This document shows positions 19,301-27,143 of a stretch of 64,000 bases of DNA, piece by piece; position 1 is the stretch's first letter, and the number at the start of each line of letters is the position of its first letter. The stretch lies in NCBI RefSeq assembly GCF_003171715.1, contig NZ_QGHL01000012.1, positions 90,633-154,632 on the forward strand, given 5' to 3'. The position numbers and the translations under genes are program-made. Source of the stretch: Novosphingobium meiothermophilum. Lineage in GTDB: Bacteria; Pseudomonadota; Alphaproteobacteria; Sphingomonadales; Sphingomonadaceae. The notes beneath the pieces were generated by a model that saw only the letters and a program-made list of their open reading frames with translations, ran no database searches and was not told where the DNA came from.

Positions 19301-20591
19301 CACCAATCGAACCAATCAGGCTTCGGCCCCGCTGTTCAGACCGGTAACGACCGATGTGCGCGGCGAGCGCCGCTTCATCTCGACGATCGCACGGCGCCTC
19401 GACAGCCTCGGTGCCTTGACGCGTGGGCAGCGCCAGACCGGCGGGCAAAACCTGTTCGATCCGGCTGACAACCTCGAGAGCATCTATGCCAAGGGGGCGC
19501 TCCATCGCTGGTTCGGCCTCTTGTTCACCGGCAAGCTCGAAGCGGTCAGCCTCGGGCGCTTCCAGGAGCTGACAGGCCTGCGGATCGAGGCGCCTGACGG
19601 GTCGATGGTCGATGATCTGCCGTCGATCCAGCGCTGGCTCAACCGCATCCTGGCGCTTCCCATAGCCTTGCAGAACGCGATCTTCGATGAGTTCATGGGG
19701 CTGGTCGAAGCGCGTATCGATGCCGCCCGGCAGGCTGGCACGCTCGATCTCGGCCTCGAGACGATTGCAGTCGAGGAGTTCACGGTCCTATCGGACACGC
19801 TGCTACGCACCGATCCGGCATCGGGCGCGACGACCCATCTCCTCGAACTGGAGATCGCCAGGGCCCTGAAGCCGCTCACGCTGACGCGGCTCGAGGAGAC
19901 TCACGGCATCACGGGGCAACGGCAGCGACCGGTTCGGAACGCCCGTTCAGGTCGGGTCGCCCTGCTGGTCCCCGCGCGTAGCATTCTTGCCGATGACGGC
20001 ACGCGCGTGGTCCGCTTCGAATTGCTGCGTCCGCTGGGGCGCAGTCATATCACCGAAGATCAATTGGCTGAGAGCAGCTGGGAGGACATTGCCATCGGCG
20101 CATTCCGCGAGGCGTGGGCCGCCGAGGTGGAAGAGGCGAGGACCAGCCACAAGCGCGAGCGCCTCTATCTTGCGACGGGCCTCCTGCTGCCGGTCTGGGA
20201 CAAGCTGCCTTCGGATTTCGTGAGGGTGAACCGCATCTCGGCTGCGGATGGCCGGTCGCTCCTTGGCCGGGAGGTTCCCGTCCACTGCGTGCCCGAACTG
20301 TGCCGAGCGCTGGGTCTGGAACGCGAGCAAACTCTTTCCGCCGACGACGTTGTAAAGACCGTCTTGGCAACGGGCAGGGCCATCGAGTTCGCGGGCCGCG
20401 AGCTGCTCATGGTCAAGCGCAGCTTGGTCAATGGCTCACAGCGAATTGAGCTTACGGGATGGAGTGCTGCTCGGCTCGACTGGTACAAGGCCCAAGGCTG
20501 CTTTACCGAGATCGTCCGCTATCAGACCCGGCTGTTCGTGCCGATCGAGGGCGCGGCGAGCGTGATTGCCAGACTGGCATCATCGGTATAG
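16350..20591 (+). CDS. Methyltransferase / strawberry-notch-type helicase fusion
   Basis: A 1413-aa protein with two enzymes in one chain. Residues about 120-300 form a class I SAM methyltransferase (LEPSAGTGMLAVWAA motif I; catalytic NPPY at 205-208, the N6-adenine/glutamine type). From about 420 a strawberry-notch/SNF2-like SF2 helicase follows: GDGTGAGKGRQ with Lys482, DEAH at 582-585, and a second RecA-like lobe with VFSDAGGTGRSYHADL and QGLGRTNRTNQA. Such proteins occur on plasmids and ICEs of sphingomonads and other proteobacteria and are suspected to process or protect incoming DNA; the true role is unknown. It has the structured leader described above and GTCAGGAGG as binding site. 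Confidence 0.88.
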   Translation: MSNSPLAFAFDPPSPPLVVTAANAMALQLAAGSALSRSDINRIMTDHFGGTDALGAWSIRDAHAALELAQVQYLQAFHQIQLSTPIDEADQFFCCLDDRIPTQTNRSDEQIEWQQFATPPRLAWLAARACALGADELALEPSAGTGMLAVWAAKAGTRLALNEISPLRRDCLTAVFPAARVTGHDAELIDELLDPAVVPSAVLMNPPYSHGIERGHNGRTGARHLRSAWNRLAPGGRLVAIMPEWFDCARFLAGAKGPVSLRLNAAVERAFFKNGTGITTRLLVLDKVEGANEPVAIRTNAFRQLVDLVDALPARASLEAVTEQSSLPARAPFRLVAVPRRPLPTPARVTPAASAIGRLTYQSLEVPAPLAPQVGHYLPYRPSRIVIDGAAEHPTPLVESVAMGSIAAPMPEAVPQLPEGLVAKGLLSAAQAETLIYASSAHARDLPGRFEPEDKGCSFKASAEGQVYRQGYFLGDGTGAGKGRQVASVILDRWVRGERCHIWISKNEALLEDARRDWAALGGLPIDIQPLASWKLGSPIAMREGILFVTYPTLRSGRNDATRLDQILAWAGDDFDGVIVFDEAHAMANAAGGEGSRGKVKGSEQGIAGVRLQNLLPRARVLYASATGASDVNNLAYATRLGLWGPETAFANREAFVADIRDGGIAAMELVARDLKSLGLYTARALSFAGVEYEILEHSLTEDQIAVYDAYAEAWAIIHANLSDALEATRIVDSETGGTLNSGAKSAALSIFEGTKQRFFAQLLLSMKLPSLLPAIDAAIADGHAVVVQLVSTAEAMLNRRLAELSDEEREAPEIDLSPREYVIDYLGKSFPVRLMAVFTDENGNPRSEPMSDEQGAPVLCRSALAARDRMIEQLCALPPIATALDAIIERFGVDQVAEVTGRTRRLILGHEGRQKLQSRSPRANVAETQAFMDGAKRILVFSDAGGTGRSYHADLAAKNQARRVHFLLEPGWRADAAIQGLGRTNRTNQASAPLFRPVTTDVRGERRFISTIARRLDSLGALTRGQRQTGGQNLFDPADNLESIYAKGALHRWFGLLFTGKLEAVSLGRFQELTGLRIEAPDGSMVDDLPSIQRWLNRILALPIALQNAIFDEFMGLVEARIDAARQAGTLDLGLETIAVEEFTVLSDTLLRTDPASGATTHLLELEIARALKPLTLTRLEETHGITGQRQRPVRNARSGRVALLVPARSILADDGTRVVRFELLRPLGRSHITEDQLAESSWEDIAIGAFREAWAAEVEEARTSHKRERLYLATGLLLPVWDKLPSDFVRVNRISAADGRSLLGREVPVHCVPELCRALGLEREQTLSADDVVKTVLATGRAIEFAGRELLMVKRSLVNGSQRIELTGWSAARLDWYKAQGCFTEIVRYQTRLFVPIEGAASVIARLASSV

Positions 20592-20602
20592 CTCCTTGCC
20601 AA

Positions 20603-20631
20603 ATGGCATTGTTCGGCGTACATGATGCCAT
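20603..20631. promoter_or_regulatory. Inverted repeat, likely operator of the toxin-antitoxin operon
   Basis: ATGGCAT (20603-20609) and ATGCCAT (20625-20631) are perfect complements separated by 15 bases, just upstream of the antitoxin ribosome binding site. Antitoxins of the Xre/ParS class usually repress their own operon from such a repeat. Confidence 0.5.
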
Positions 20632-20644
20632 ATGGAGAACTGCC

Positions 20645-21058
20645 ATGCTGGCGCTGCAACCCGTTGATACTGCCGTTACTGCTTTCCGTCCCGATCCGAT
20701 AACCCAGGACGAGGCATCTGCCATGTTCCGGGCAGTCCTCAATCTGTTCGGCAAATGGGAACTGACCGACGAGCAGGCTGCAACCCTGCTCGACATGCCG
20801 GTGCGCTCCTATCGCCGATGGAAGGCAGAAGGCCCCGGGCGTATTTCGCGTGATGGGCGTGCGCGCCTGTCCAACCTCATGGGGATCCACAAGGCGCTCC
20901 GGATCATCTTCTCCGAAGCGACCCGCGGGTATTCTTGGATCAGAGCAGCTAATGAAGCGTTCGGCGGAGCCAGTGCGCTCGACGTGATGCTGGGAGGCGA
21001 GCTGACCGACATCATGCGGGTGCGTCGCTACCTCGACGCCGAGCGCGGTGGCTGGTGA
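20645..21058 (+). CDS. Xre/MbcA/ParS-type antitoxin (DUF2384)
   Basis: A 137-aa antitoxin of the Xre-MbcA-ParS group. The N-terminal helix-turn-helix part (ELTDEQAATLLDMPVRSYRRWKAEG) binds DNA; the C-terminal DUF2384/MbcA-C part (LMGIHKALRIIFSE...RAANEAFGGASALDVMLGGELTDIMRVRRYLDAERGGW) blocks the toxin active site. ATG 20645 is chosen because GGAGAA precedes it; an earlier in-frame ATG at 20603 lies inside the inverted repeat. The stop overlaps the toxin start (GTGA), as expected for a translationally coupled antitoxin-toxin pair. Confidence 0.93.
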   Translation: MLALQPVDTAVTAFRPDPITQDEASAMFRAVLNLFGKWELTDEQAATLLDMPVRSYRRWKAEGPGRISRDGRARLSNLMGIHKALRIIFSEATRGYSWIRAANEAFGGASALDVMLGGELTDIMRVRRYLDAERGGW

Positions 21059-21789
21059 GCGAAGCACCAGAAATCCCCGTTTCTAGAGTTGAGTGGAAGG
21101 GCGCTGTCAGGATCATCCGCAGTGCCTTTCCGCCGATCGACCTGTTCGAAGACATCGCCGATCCCGCAGACTGGCCGCTGCTGATCTTGGCCGAGCAGAA
21201 GACCAATCCTCGCATCATGGCGAAGATTGGTAATCTCGACCTCGTTCCGGTTGACCGCCGCGTTGGCGGCAACGGCGCCTCCTACCTCATGGCGCCGTTC
21301 ACCCATGTCAGCATTGACCGGCCAAGCCGTTTTACCGACGGAAGTTATGGCGTGCTCTATGTCGGCGACCGGTTCGAGACCGCGCTGTTCGAGACGATCC
21401 ACCACCATGCCCGATTCATGGCACGAACCCACGAAGCGCCTGGCTGGACCTCGCAGTTCCGGGAGATCGTCATGACGGTCGATGCAGACCTGCATGATCT
21501 CCGGCCTCAGGCGGGGAAGCCGGATTCGGCGCTCGATCCCGACAGCTATGCCGCGTCTCAAGCGCTCGCGCGGCACCTTTGGGGTGCGGGATCGGACGGG
21601 ATTGCTTACCCGAGCATCCGGCACCCCGGCGGGGAATGCGTCGCGCTATTCTACCCGGATTGCGCATCAAATCCGCTTCAGGGGCGGCACCTCGACTATC
21701 ACTGGGATGGCGCGCGGGTTGATCTGTTTCGTGATGCGGGATCGGGCGCTGTCTTCCGGATTGTCGATTTGCCGCCCGATCTCGTCTGA
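21055..21789 (+). CDS. RES domain toxin (NAD+ phosphorylase family)
   Basis: A 244-aa RES-family protein with the motifs giving the name: Arg in SIDRPSRFTDG, Glu in ALFETIHHHARF, and Ser in the C-terminal DGIAYPSIRHPGGECVALFYPD block; YGVLYVGD is also typical. Characterised members (ParT, MbcT) destroy NAD+ or modify a target protein with ADP-ribose, which arrests growth. Start is GTG 21055, overlapping the antitoxin stop by four bases. The pair may stabilise the ICE or act as abortive defence. Confidence 0.92.
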   Translation: MSEAPEIPVSRVEWKGAVRIIRSAFPPIDLFEDIADPADWPLLILAEQKTNPRIMAKIGNLDLVPVDRRVGGNGASYLMAPFTHVSIDRPSRFTDGSYGVLYVGDRFETALFETIHHHARFMARTHEAPGWTSQFREIVMTVDADLHDLRPQAGKPDSALDPDSYAASQALARHLWGAGSDGIAYPSIRHPGGECVALFYPDCASNPLQGRHLDYHWDGARVDLFRDAGSGAVFRIVDLPPDLV

Positions 21790-21853
21790 CCGAACCAGCT
21801 GGGTTTCCAGACAGGTGCTGTAGGATCTCCGAGCGCAGTTGACGGCCGCTGGC

Positions 21854-22366
21854 TCATGCCTGCGAACCAGCCTTAACGAGTTCATGAAGGGCTTTGTCCG
21901 GCGACACCGGGCCCTTATACAGCGGGCTACATGGTGTCTCCGCTAACTTGGCGGAAATCGCCAGGAGGTCGTCATCATCACCCTTCTCATAGGCATAGGC
22001 GGCCAGCCAGAACTCGGCCTGCTTAACGAACTCATTGAGGATGCCTACGACGCTCCGGTTCGCCGTCTTAGCGTACTGGACCTTGTCCATTCGCCAGACT
22101 TCCTGTGCGATGAATTCAGATGAGACGCCGTGCTCCTTCAGAACCAGCGCCAGTTGTGCGGGAAAGCGTCGAGCAAGAGTGGCCGCTGGGGCTAGCGGCA
22201 TTAGCACGGGAAGCAGCGTGCGCTCAGAAACCAGCACAGCGACTTGCGGCTTCCAGAATATGGCCGTGGCATACCAGCTGCCCAGTGCTGTGTCGCTTGG
22301 CCCAGACGCAACGATTTCCGGCTTAATGCGATCAAGCAGCTTCTTGGTGCAATGGAGTTGGAACAT
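21854..22366 (-). CDS. DUF6933 domain protein
   Basis: A 170-aa protein beginning MFQLHCTKKLLDRIKPE and containing GSWYATAIFWKPQVAVLVSERTLLPVLMP and KTANRSVVGILNEFVKQAEFWL, the pattern of the DUF6933 family, whose function is unknown. Family members are often found beside toxin-antitoxin or defence genes. ATG 22366 is selected because the family starts MFxLxCTKKLL; an upstream in-frame start at 22462 would add 32 unlike residues. It converges on the RES toxin gene. Confidence 0.8.
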   Translation of the reverse strand: MFQLHCTKKLLDRIKPEIVASGPSDTALGSWYATAIFWKPQVAVLVSERTLLPVLMPLAPAATLARRFPAQLALVLKEHGVSSEFIAQEVWRMDKVQYAKTANRSVVGILNEFVKQAEFWLAAYAYEKGDDDDLLAISAKLAETPCSPLYKGPVSPDKALHELVKAGSQA

Positions 22367-22715
22367 CACGGCGCAGGATAGGGTTTGGCTTCCAGCGCGT
22401 CCACTGAAGCTGCCGACCTTGCTGCCGAAATGGCAAGAACCGCCGACATAGCCGCCGTTCACCAGCTGGGGATCACTGCTGAAACCCGCCCTTCATTCAG
22501 TACCGAGGATTGACTGCTCTCAGGCCTCGCCCGTGGCCCGCTTAGCGGCCAAATTATCGTGGAAAGCGGACGCTAAGGCGGCGACATTCCTTCGAACTCC
22601 CAGCGATTTCAAGCAGCAAGCTTCGTAGCGACTGAAAACTAATCAGGCCCTTCCATCAGCTCGGTCGCGCCTGGCGACGTTGAGCGTAGTCGGCGGTGGC
22701 GGGGAAAAAGCCATA
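22367..22715. other. Non-coding stretch between DUF6933 and TIR genes
   Basis: No gene of convincing composition is seen. A 43-codon open stretch on the plus strand ending at about 22512 reads Ala/Glu-rich but has no start codon, and could be a remnant. The promoters of the two divergent genes must lie here; no clear boxes are visible. Confidence 0.4.
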
Positions 22716-22817
22716 GTGAGCACACTCAAAAGGGAACAAAAAGAGATCGAATATCATCGGCGCTTATGGCATAGCGATTATGACGGTTTGCGAATTCAAC
22801 TTGCTGGCGGGGGCATC

Positions 22818-24059
22818 ATGGCGATCGAGTTCCGGCGTGGCGGCCGCAAGGTATCCAGCGGAGAATTCTTCAAGGGCATGATGGATGATGCTTTCGACGA
22901 GGTAATGAACAGCTATGCCGAAGAGGTGCATGGCAAGGCGGCTTCGGTCGTCGATCCAGCGACCGGCAAACACGCACCGGTCTTCGTGCGACGTATCGGG
23001 AAACAGGGCTGGACCGTCTTCACCAGCGGGTCGCCTGCCTTCGCGCGAGCGCTGGAACAAAGATTGGGGCTCGACAGGGGAGAAGTCCACGGCATGAATG
23101 AACCGGCAGATCGTGAACGCCTAGTCTATCTCGCGCACGCATCAGAAGACAAGCCAATCGTGAAGCCTCTGGCCGAAGGCCTGCTGCAGCGCGGTATCAA
23201 TGTCTGGTATGATAATTGGGAAATCGGATATGGCGACAGCCTGCGTCGCAAGATGGAGGAAGGCCTCGGCAACTGCACGCATTTCGTCGTCCTGCTAACC
23301 CGGACTTCGATTGCCAAGCCGTGGGTCAATGAAGAAATCGACGCCGGGCTGATGAGCGCGGTCGAAGGGACGGCAAAGTTCATCGGCCTGCGCCATGACC
23401 TGCCATTGTCGTCTGTATCGCGGTTTCTCAAGACCCGGCTCACTCCCGAATATAGCCCGGGAGAAGACGGCATCGAAGCGCTGGCTGCTGAGATTTTCGG
23501 CGTTAGTAAAAAGCCTCCGCTCGGTCAGACACCCCGGTATGTGCAACAGCACGAGGCTGGCTCCACCTGGTCGTCGTCTGCGCGCGTCGTCGCCGAATAT
23601 TTCGTGCGGAACAGTGAGTTGGGCCATTCGATGGATCCGCAGGCTAATTATGCAGAGATCCAGGAGGCGACCGGACTGCCTATGCCTGATGTGCGGATCG
23701 GGGTGCTCGATCTTGTCGGCGCCGGACTTCTGGAAAAGGAAGATTATATCGGCGGAGAATCGCATATCTGGCCGAAGGGCGACCTTTTCGCGACATTCGA
23801 TGGCGTATTCATGGACTGGAATCCCGAGATTGACGCCCGCGATCTCGCGGTCCGGCTCATCAATCTCGACACCGACCAAGCGGATGCCGAGGAGGTGGAT
23901 CAGGCGCTTGGCTGGGGGGCCCGCCGCTTCAACGCGGCGGCCGCCTATCTGGTCTCAGCGCGGATAGTCCAGCCCATCGAACACTCGGGTGGCAATGGCT
24001 ATTGGCCCTGTGGCTTCTTGATGGGTGATGAACTGCTGCGTTTCGTGAGAAGTCTCTGA
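22818..24059 (+). CDS. TIR domain protein with C-terminal winged-helix-like region
   Basis: A 413-aa protein with three parts. Residues 1-90 are a small alpha/beta region (MAIEFRRGGRKVSSGEFF). Residues about 95-230 form a TIR domain (LVYLAHASEDKPIVKPLAEGLLQRGINVWYDNWEI; Glu172/Glu173 in WVNEEID are candidates for the NADase glutamate). The C-terminal about 170 residues look like a winged helix plus extension (ADNYAEIQEATGLP-like, VRIGVLDLVGAGLLEKEDYI). Bacterial TIR proteins usually cut NAD+ during phage defence. The start is uncertain: ATG 22818 has GGCGGGGGC before it, but a GTG at 22716 and a TTG at 22680 are in frame. It sits 262 bases upstream of the Qat operon. Confidence 0.82.
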   Translation: MAIEFRRGGRKVSSGEFFKGMMDDAFDEVMNSYAEEVHGKAASVVDPATGKHAPVFVRRIGKQGWTVFTSGSPAFARALEQRLGLDRGEVHGMNEPADRERLVYLAHASEDKPIVKPLAEGLLQRGINVWYDNWEIGYGDSLRRKMEEGLGNCTHFVVLLTRTSIAKPWVNEEIDAGLMSAVEGTAKFIGLRHDLPLSSVSRFLKTRLTPEYSPGEDGIEALAAEIFGVSKKPPLGQTPRYVQQHEAGSTWSSSARVVAEYFVRNSELGHSMDPQANYAEIQEATGLPMPDVRIGVLDLVGAGLLEKEDYIGGESHIWPKGDLFATFDGVFMDWNPEIDARDLAVRLINLDTDQADAEEVDQALGWGARRFNAAAAYLVSARIVQPIEHSGGNGYWPCGFLMGDELLRFVRSL

Positions 24060-24321
24060 CCCTGCCCGGCAACACAGCCGTCGTTCGAGGCGGCAAATGG
24101 CACCCCTAAAAGCTGCCCTACTTTCACAGGCAGCGTTGGCGACCCCGATCAACCGGCATGGGACGGTTACGACGGTTGGCTTTCAGGAGAGAGATAACAC
24201 AGCTGCCGGTCAGTAATATCCACGCGTAACCCACAGAAACCTCTCAGATTTTGATGAAGTTCCGGCTTGACGTCAGCAATCAACGTGGAACATGCTGCGA
24301 ATATTCGGGGGTGAGGCTTAG

Positions 24322-26241
24322 ATGTGGTCAGATAACGAGACTATCCGTGACTTGGTCAACTTCTCTCATGTTGCAGATATCGCTGCCGAACGGATAGTCG
24401 GCGCAATGGGCGAGCCGCTATCGGTCGGCATTTCAGGTGACTGGGGCGTTGGCAAATCGTCGATGATGAAGCTGTTGCGTACCTCGCTCGGCAAGCACAC
24501 GGACGTCGAGTTCCGCTTCGTGGAATTCAACGCCTGGCTCTATCAGAATTACGATGACGCCCGTGCCGCCCTGATGGAGGCAATCGCCGCTGCCGTGGTC
24601 GAACAGGCCGTTGCGAAGAAGGACTCGCTTTCGGAAACGGCGCTGAAGCACGCCCGTAGTCTGTTCGGTCGCGTGAAGAAGCTCAGACTGCTGGGTCTCA
24701 TCGGCTCTACGGCGATTGACATCTACTCAGGCGGTCATCTTACGCCATTCCTCGCGGCGGGGATGGGGACGGTAACCGGCTTGCTCGACGGTGAAGTTAC
24801 TGGCGAAGACCTAAAGAAGGCCGAGAAACTCGCTACGGACACCTACGAGGGCGGGAAAAAGCTGGTCGGCGACAAGAAGCCGGACGCGGCGCCCGAACCG
24901 GAAGAGGCTGATAGTCCGCGCAAAGCCATCCAGGCCTTTCGTGATGATTTGGAAGCGACGCTGACCGAACTTGGCGTAACCCTCGTGGTGCTAATTGACG
25001 ATCTGGACCGCTGTCTGCCCAAGACCGCAATCGCGACGCTCGAATCGATGCGTTTGTTTCTCTTCCTGAAGCACACCGCCTTCGTCATTGCCGCTGACGA
25101 GGGCATGATCCGGCAGGCCGTGCGCTCGCATTTCGAGAACGCGACGCTCGATGACGATCTCGTCACCAACTATTTCGACAAGCTAATCCAGCTGCCCATC
25201 CGCGTGCCCGCGCTCGGCACCCAGGAAGTGCGGGCATATCTGATGATGCTGTTCGTAGATGCCGAGCCGGATCTCGACGGTACGGTGAAGGACAGTGTCC
25301 GCGAGGCCGTCTGCAAGCGCCTGGCTCAATCTTGGACCGGAGCTCGGGTCGATAAGGCATTCGTATCGGACGCGATCAAGAACTGCCCACCGAACGCCGA
25401 ATGCCCATCGGGCTTGCTGAACCGCCTCGCGCTTGCTGAGCGGATCGCTCCTATTCTGACGACATCGCCCAAGATTCGTGGCAATCCCCGCCTCATCAAG
25501 CGCTTCCTCAACACCCTATCAATGCGCACCTCCATGGCGCGAATCCAGTCAGTAACTGTGGACGAGGAAGTGCTGGTCAAGCTTCTGCTGTTCGAACGCT
25601 GCGGCGACAAGGATGCCTATGCCGAACTGCTTCGCGCGGTGAACGAATCCGAGGACGGCTACGCTGCATTTCTTGGGGACATGGAGCGGCGCGCTCGCGG
25701 CGATGACACCGCGCCAGAGCTGGAAAAGCCATGGAACGAAGCGTTCCATATGAACTGGCTCACGCTGGACCCCCCGCTTGCTGATAAGGATCTGCGCGGC
25801 GCGCTCTACGTCGGTCGAGAAAGCCATCCAATCATTTCCCGTGCGGACGAATTGTCGTCCGAGGCGATGGAGGTGCTCGACATGCTCCTGAAGCTGAATT
25901 CGGCGAGTCCGATTGTCAGCGACGAGATCGCGAAATTGTCGAATCCGGAAATCGGCCGAATCACCGACAAGATCATCGTGAGGGCAAGGAACGAGGTATC
26001 TTGGGGGACACCCCCGATCCTCAACGCCTTGCAGGCGCTCGCTGCCGCTTCAACGACTTCTGCCCGTGCAGTCGTCGCCTTCTTCAGTGAGGTGCCGTCC
26101 AGTCAGATCAAGGCATCCATCGTACCGCGTCTCGCAGCGCTTGTCTGGGGGCAAGAGGTGCTCACCGCTTTCCACAAGCGAGGTGACTTGGCCGTTCCGG
26201 CAAAGAATGCCGTCACGAAATCAATGAAGGGGGAGAAATGA
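24322..26241 (+). CDS. qatA: QatA: KAP family P-loop ATPase of the Qat defence system
   Basis: A 639-aa KAP-type P-loop NTPase. Walker A (SGDWGVGKSSM) has Lys45; Walker B is LVVLIDDLDRC with Asp226/Asp227, followed by the KAP-typical LPKTAIATLESMRLFL and FVIAADE. A long insert between the two motifs (about residues 90-200) includes a hydrophobic segment (LLGLIGSTAIDIY...LTPFLAAGMGTVTGLL) that could insert in the membrane, as is common in KAP proteins. QatA is the ATPase of the four-gene Qat anti-phage system. It overlaps qatB by four bases (ATGA). Confidence 0.93.
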   Translation: MWSDNETIRDLVNFSHVADIAAERIVGAMGEPLSVGISGDWGVGKSSMMKLLRTSLGKHTDVEFRFVEFNAWLYQNYDDARAALMEAIAAAVVEQAVAKKDSLSETALKHARSLFGRVKKLRLLGLIGSTAIDIYSGGHLTPFLAAGMGTVTGLLDGEVTGEDLKKAEKLATDTYEGGKKLVGDKKPDAAPEPEEADSPRKAIQAFRDDLEATLTELGVTLVVLIDDLDRCLPKTAIATLESMRLFLFLKHTAFVIAADEGMIRQAVRSHFENATLDDDLVTNYFDKLIQLPIRVPALGTQEVRAYLMMLFVDAEPDLDGTVKDSVREAVCKRLAQSWTGARVDKAFVSDAIKNCPPNAECPSGLLNRLALAERIAPILTTSPKIRGNPRLIKRFLNTLSMRTSMARIQSVTVDEEVLVKLLLFERCGDKDAYAELLRAVNESEDGYAAFLGDMERRARGDDTAPELEKPWNEAFHMNWLTLDPPLADKDLRGALYVGRESHPIISRADELSSEAMEVLDMLLKLNSASPIVSDEIAKLSNPEIGRITDKIIVRARNEVSWGTPPILNALQALAAASTTSARAVVAFFSEVPSSQIKASIVPRLAALVWGQEVLTAFHKRGDLAVPAKNAVTKSMKGEK

Positions 26242-27143
26242 TGGGCACGTCCGCCTCTAGCCGCGGCCCGGGATCTGGCCCCGACATTCCGATTGTACCC
26301 CCGTGGGTCGACAGTCCGCCACAGCAGCCCGCGCCCCAACCTCCGCAGCCAATACCCACACCGGGGCAAACGCCGACGTCCCCCTCTCCGCAGGCGCCTC
26401 AGTCGCCAAATCCTCAGGTTCTCCCGCCACCAAACCCCCAGCCGCAGCCTCAGCCCGAACCCTCGCCACCTGGCCGGTGGCGCGGGGTAAGGACGTCGCT
26501 CGGCAAATTCGGAGGCGGGGGCGACGACCGCGGCAGGCACTTGCGCCGTGGACTCGGCCACTATTCGCGGAGCGGCATGGGAGGCAGCGGCAATGCTGCG
26601 CGCCGGATGGGTGGTTCGGCCAGAACAGCCAGCGTCCTGCACAGCGCTCTGACCGCGCTGGCGAATGGAGAACCTCTTCCTCAGGAACTGGGGATTGACC
26701 CGCAGGCCCTGGTCGGGCTGTCACCATCAGAGTTTGCTGACGCTCTCGTGGATGCTATCCGCCCGATCGACGGAACGCAAGACGCCGAGGCAACACGTGA
26801 TTCGGTGGCGCGAGCGCTATCCGACATGCTGGACCAGAATGCCGATATCACCAGCTTGACGCCGCAACAGGTCGATCAGGTCACAGCCTCGACCCTTGGA
26901 TATGACGTCGCCCTGCGCATCGAGCTGGATGTCGGAAAAGCGATCATCGCCAAGGCCCCCACGAAGGGTGACGGATTGGAGCGGCTCCAGGAAATGAAGG
27001 ACTATGTGCGCGAGATCGTAGCTGCTGAATACGCAGAGGAGCGCTCCAGCGTTGGGACCGTCGGTCGCGCAGCTATTGAGCGGATTTCGCGCAACGCGAT
27101 TCAACAGGCATTCGAAGTGTTTGAGGAGGATGGCGAGCTGTGA
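26238..27143 (+). CDS. qatB: QatB: Qat defence system protein of unknown activity
   Basis: A 301-aa protein with no recognised enzyme domain. It starts M(M)GTSASSRGPGSGP and continues with a Pro/Gln-rich disordered stretch (about residues 20-75), a Gly/Arg-rich part, and a helical C-terminal domain. The GTSxSSxGPGS opening and the position between the KAP ATPase and the QueC-like gene identify it as QatB. It overlaps both neighbours (ATGA with qatA, GTGA with qatC), so the four proteins are translationally coupled and probably form one complex. The long Pro/Gln tract is more extended than I would expect and may vary between homologues. Confidence 0.88.
   Translation: MMGTSASSRGPGSGPDIPIVPPWVDSPPQQPAPQPPQPIPTPGQTPTSPSPQAPQSPNPQVLPPPNPQPQPQPEPSPPGRWRGVRTSLGKFGGGGDDRGRHLRRGLGHYSRSGMGGSGNAARRMGGSARTASVLHSALTALANGEPLPQELGIDPQALVGLSPSEFADALVDAIRPIDGTQDAEATRDSVARALSDMLDQNADITSLTPQQVDQVTASTLGYDVALRIELDVGKAIIAKAPTKGDGLERLQEMKDYVREIVAAEYAEERSSVGTVGRAAIERISRNAIQQAFEVFEEDGEL

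Noticed and set aside
22383..22512. Ala/Glu-rich open stretch, possible gene remnant
   Set aside because: No start codon and only 43 codons; cannot be distinguished from chance.
24267..24296. TTGACG followed by CATGCT as promoter of the Qat operon
   Set aside because: The -10 match is poor and spacing is not convincing, so it is not listed as a feature.
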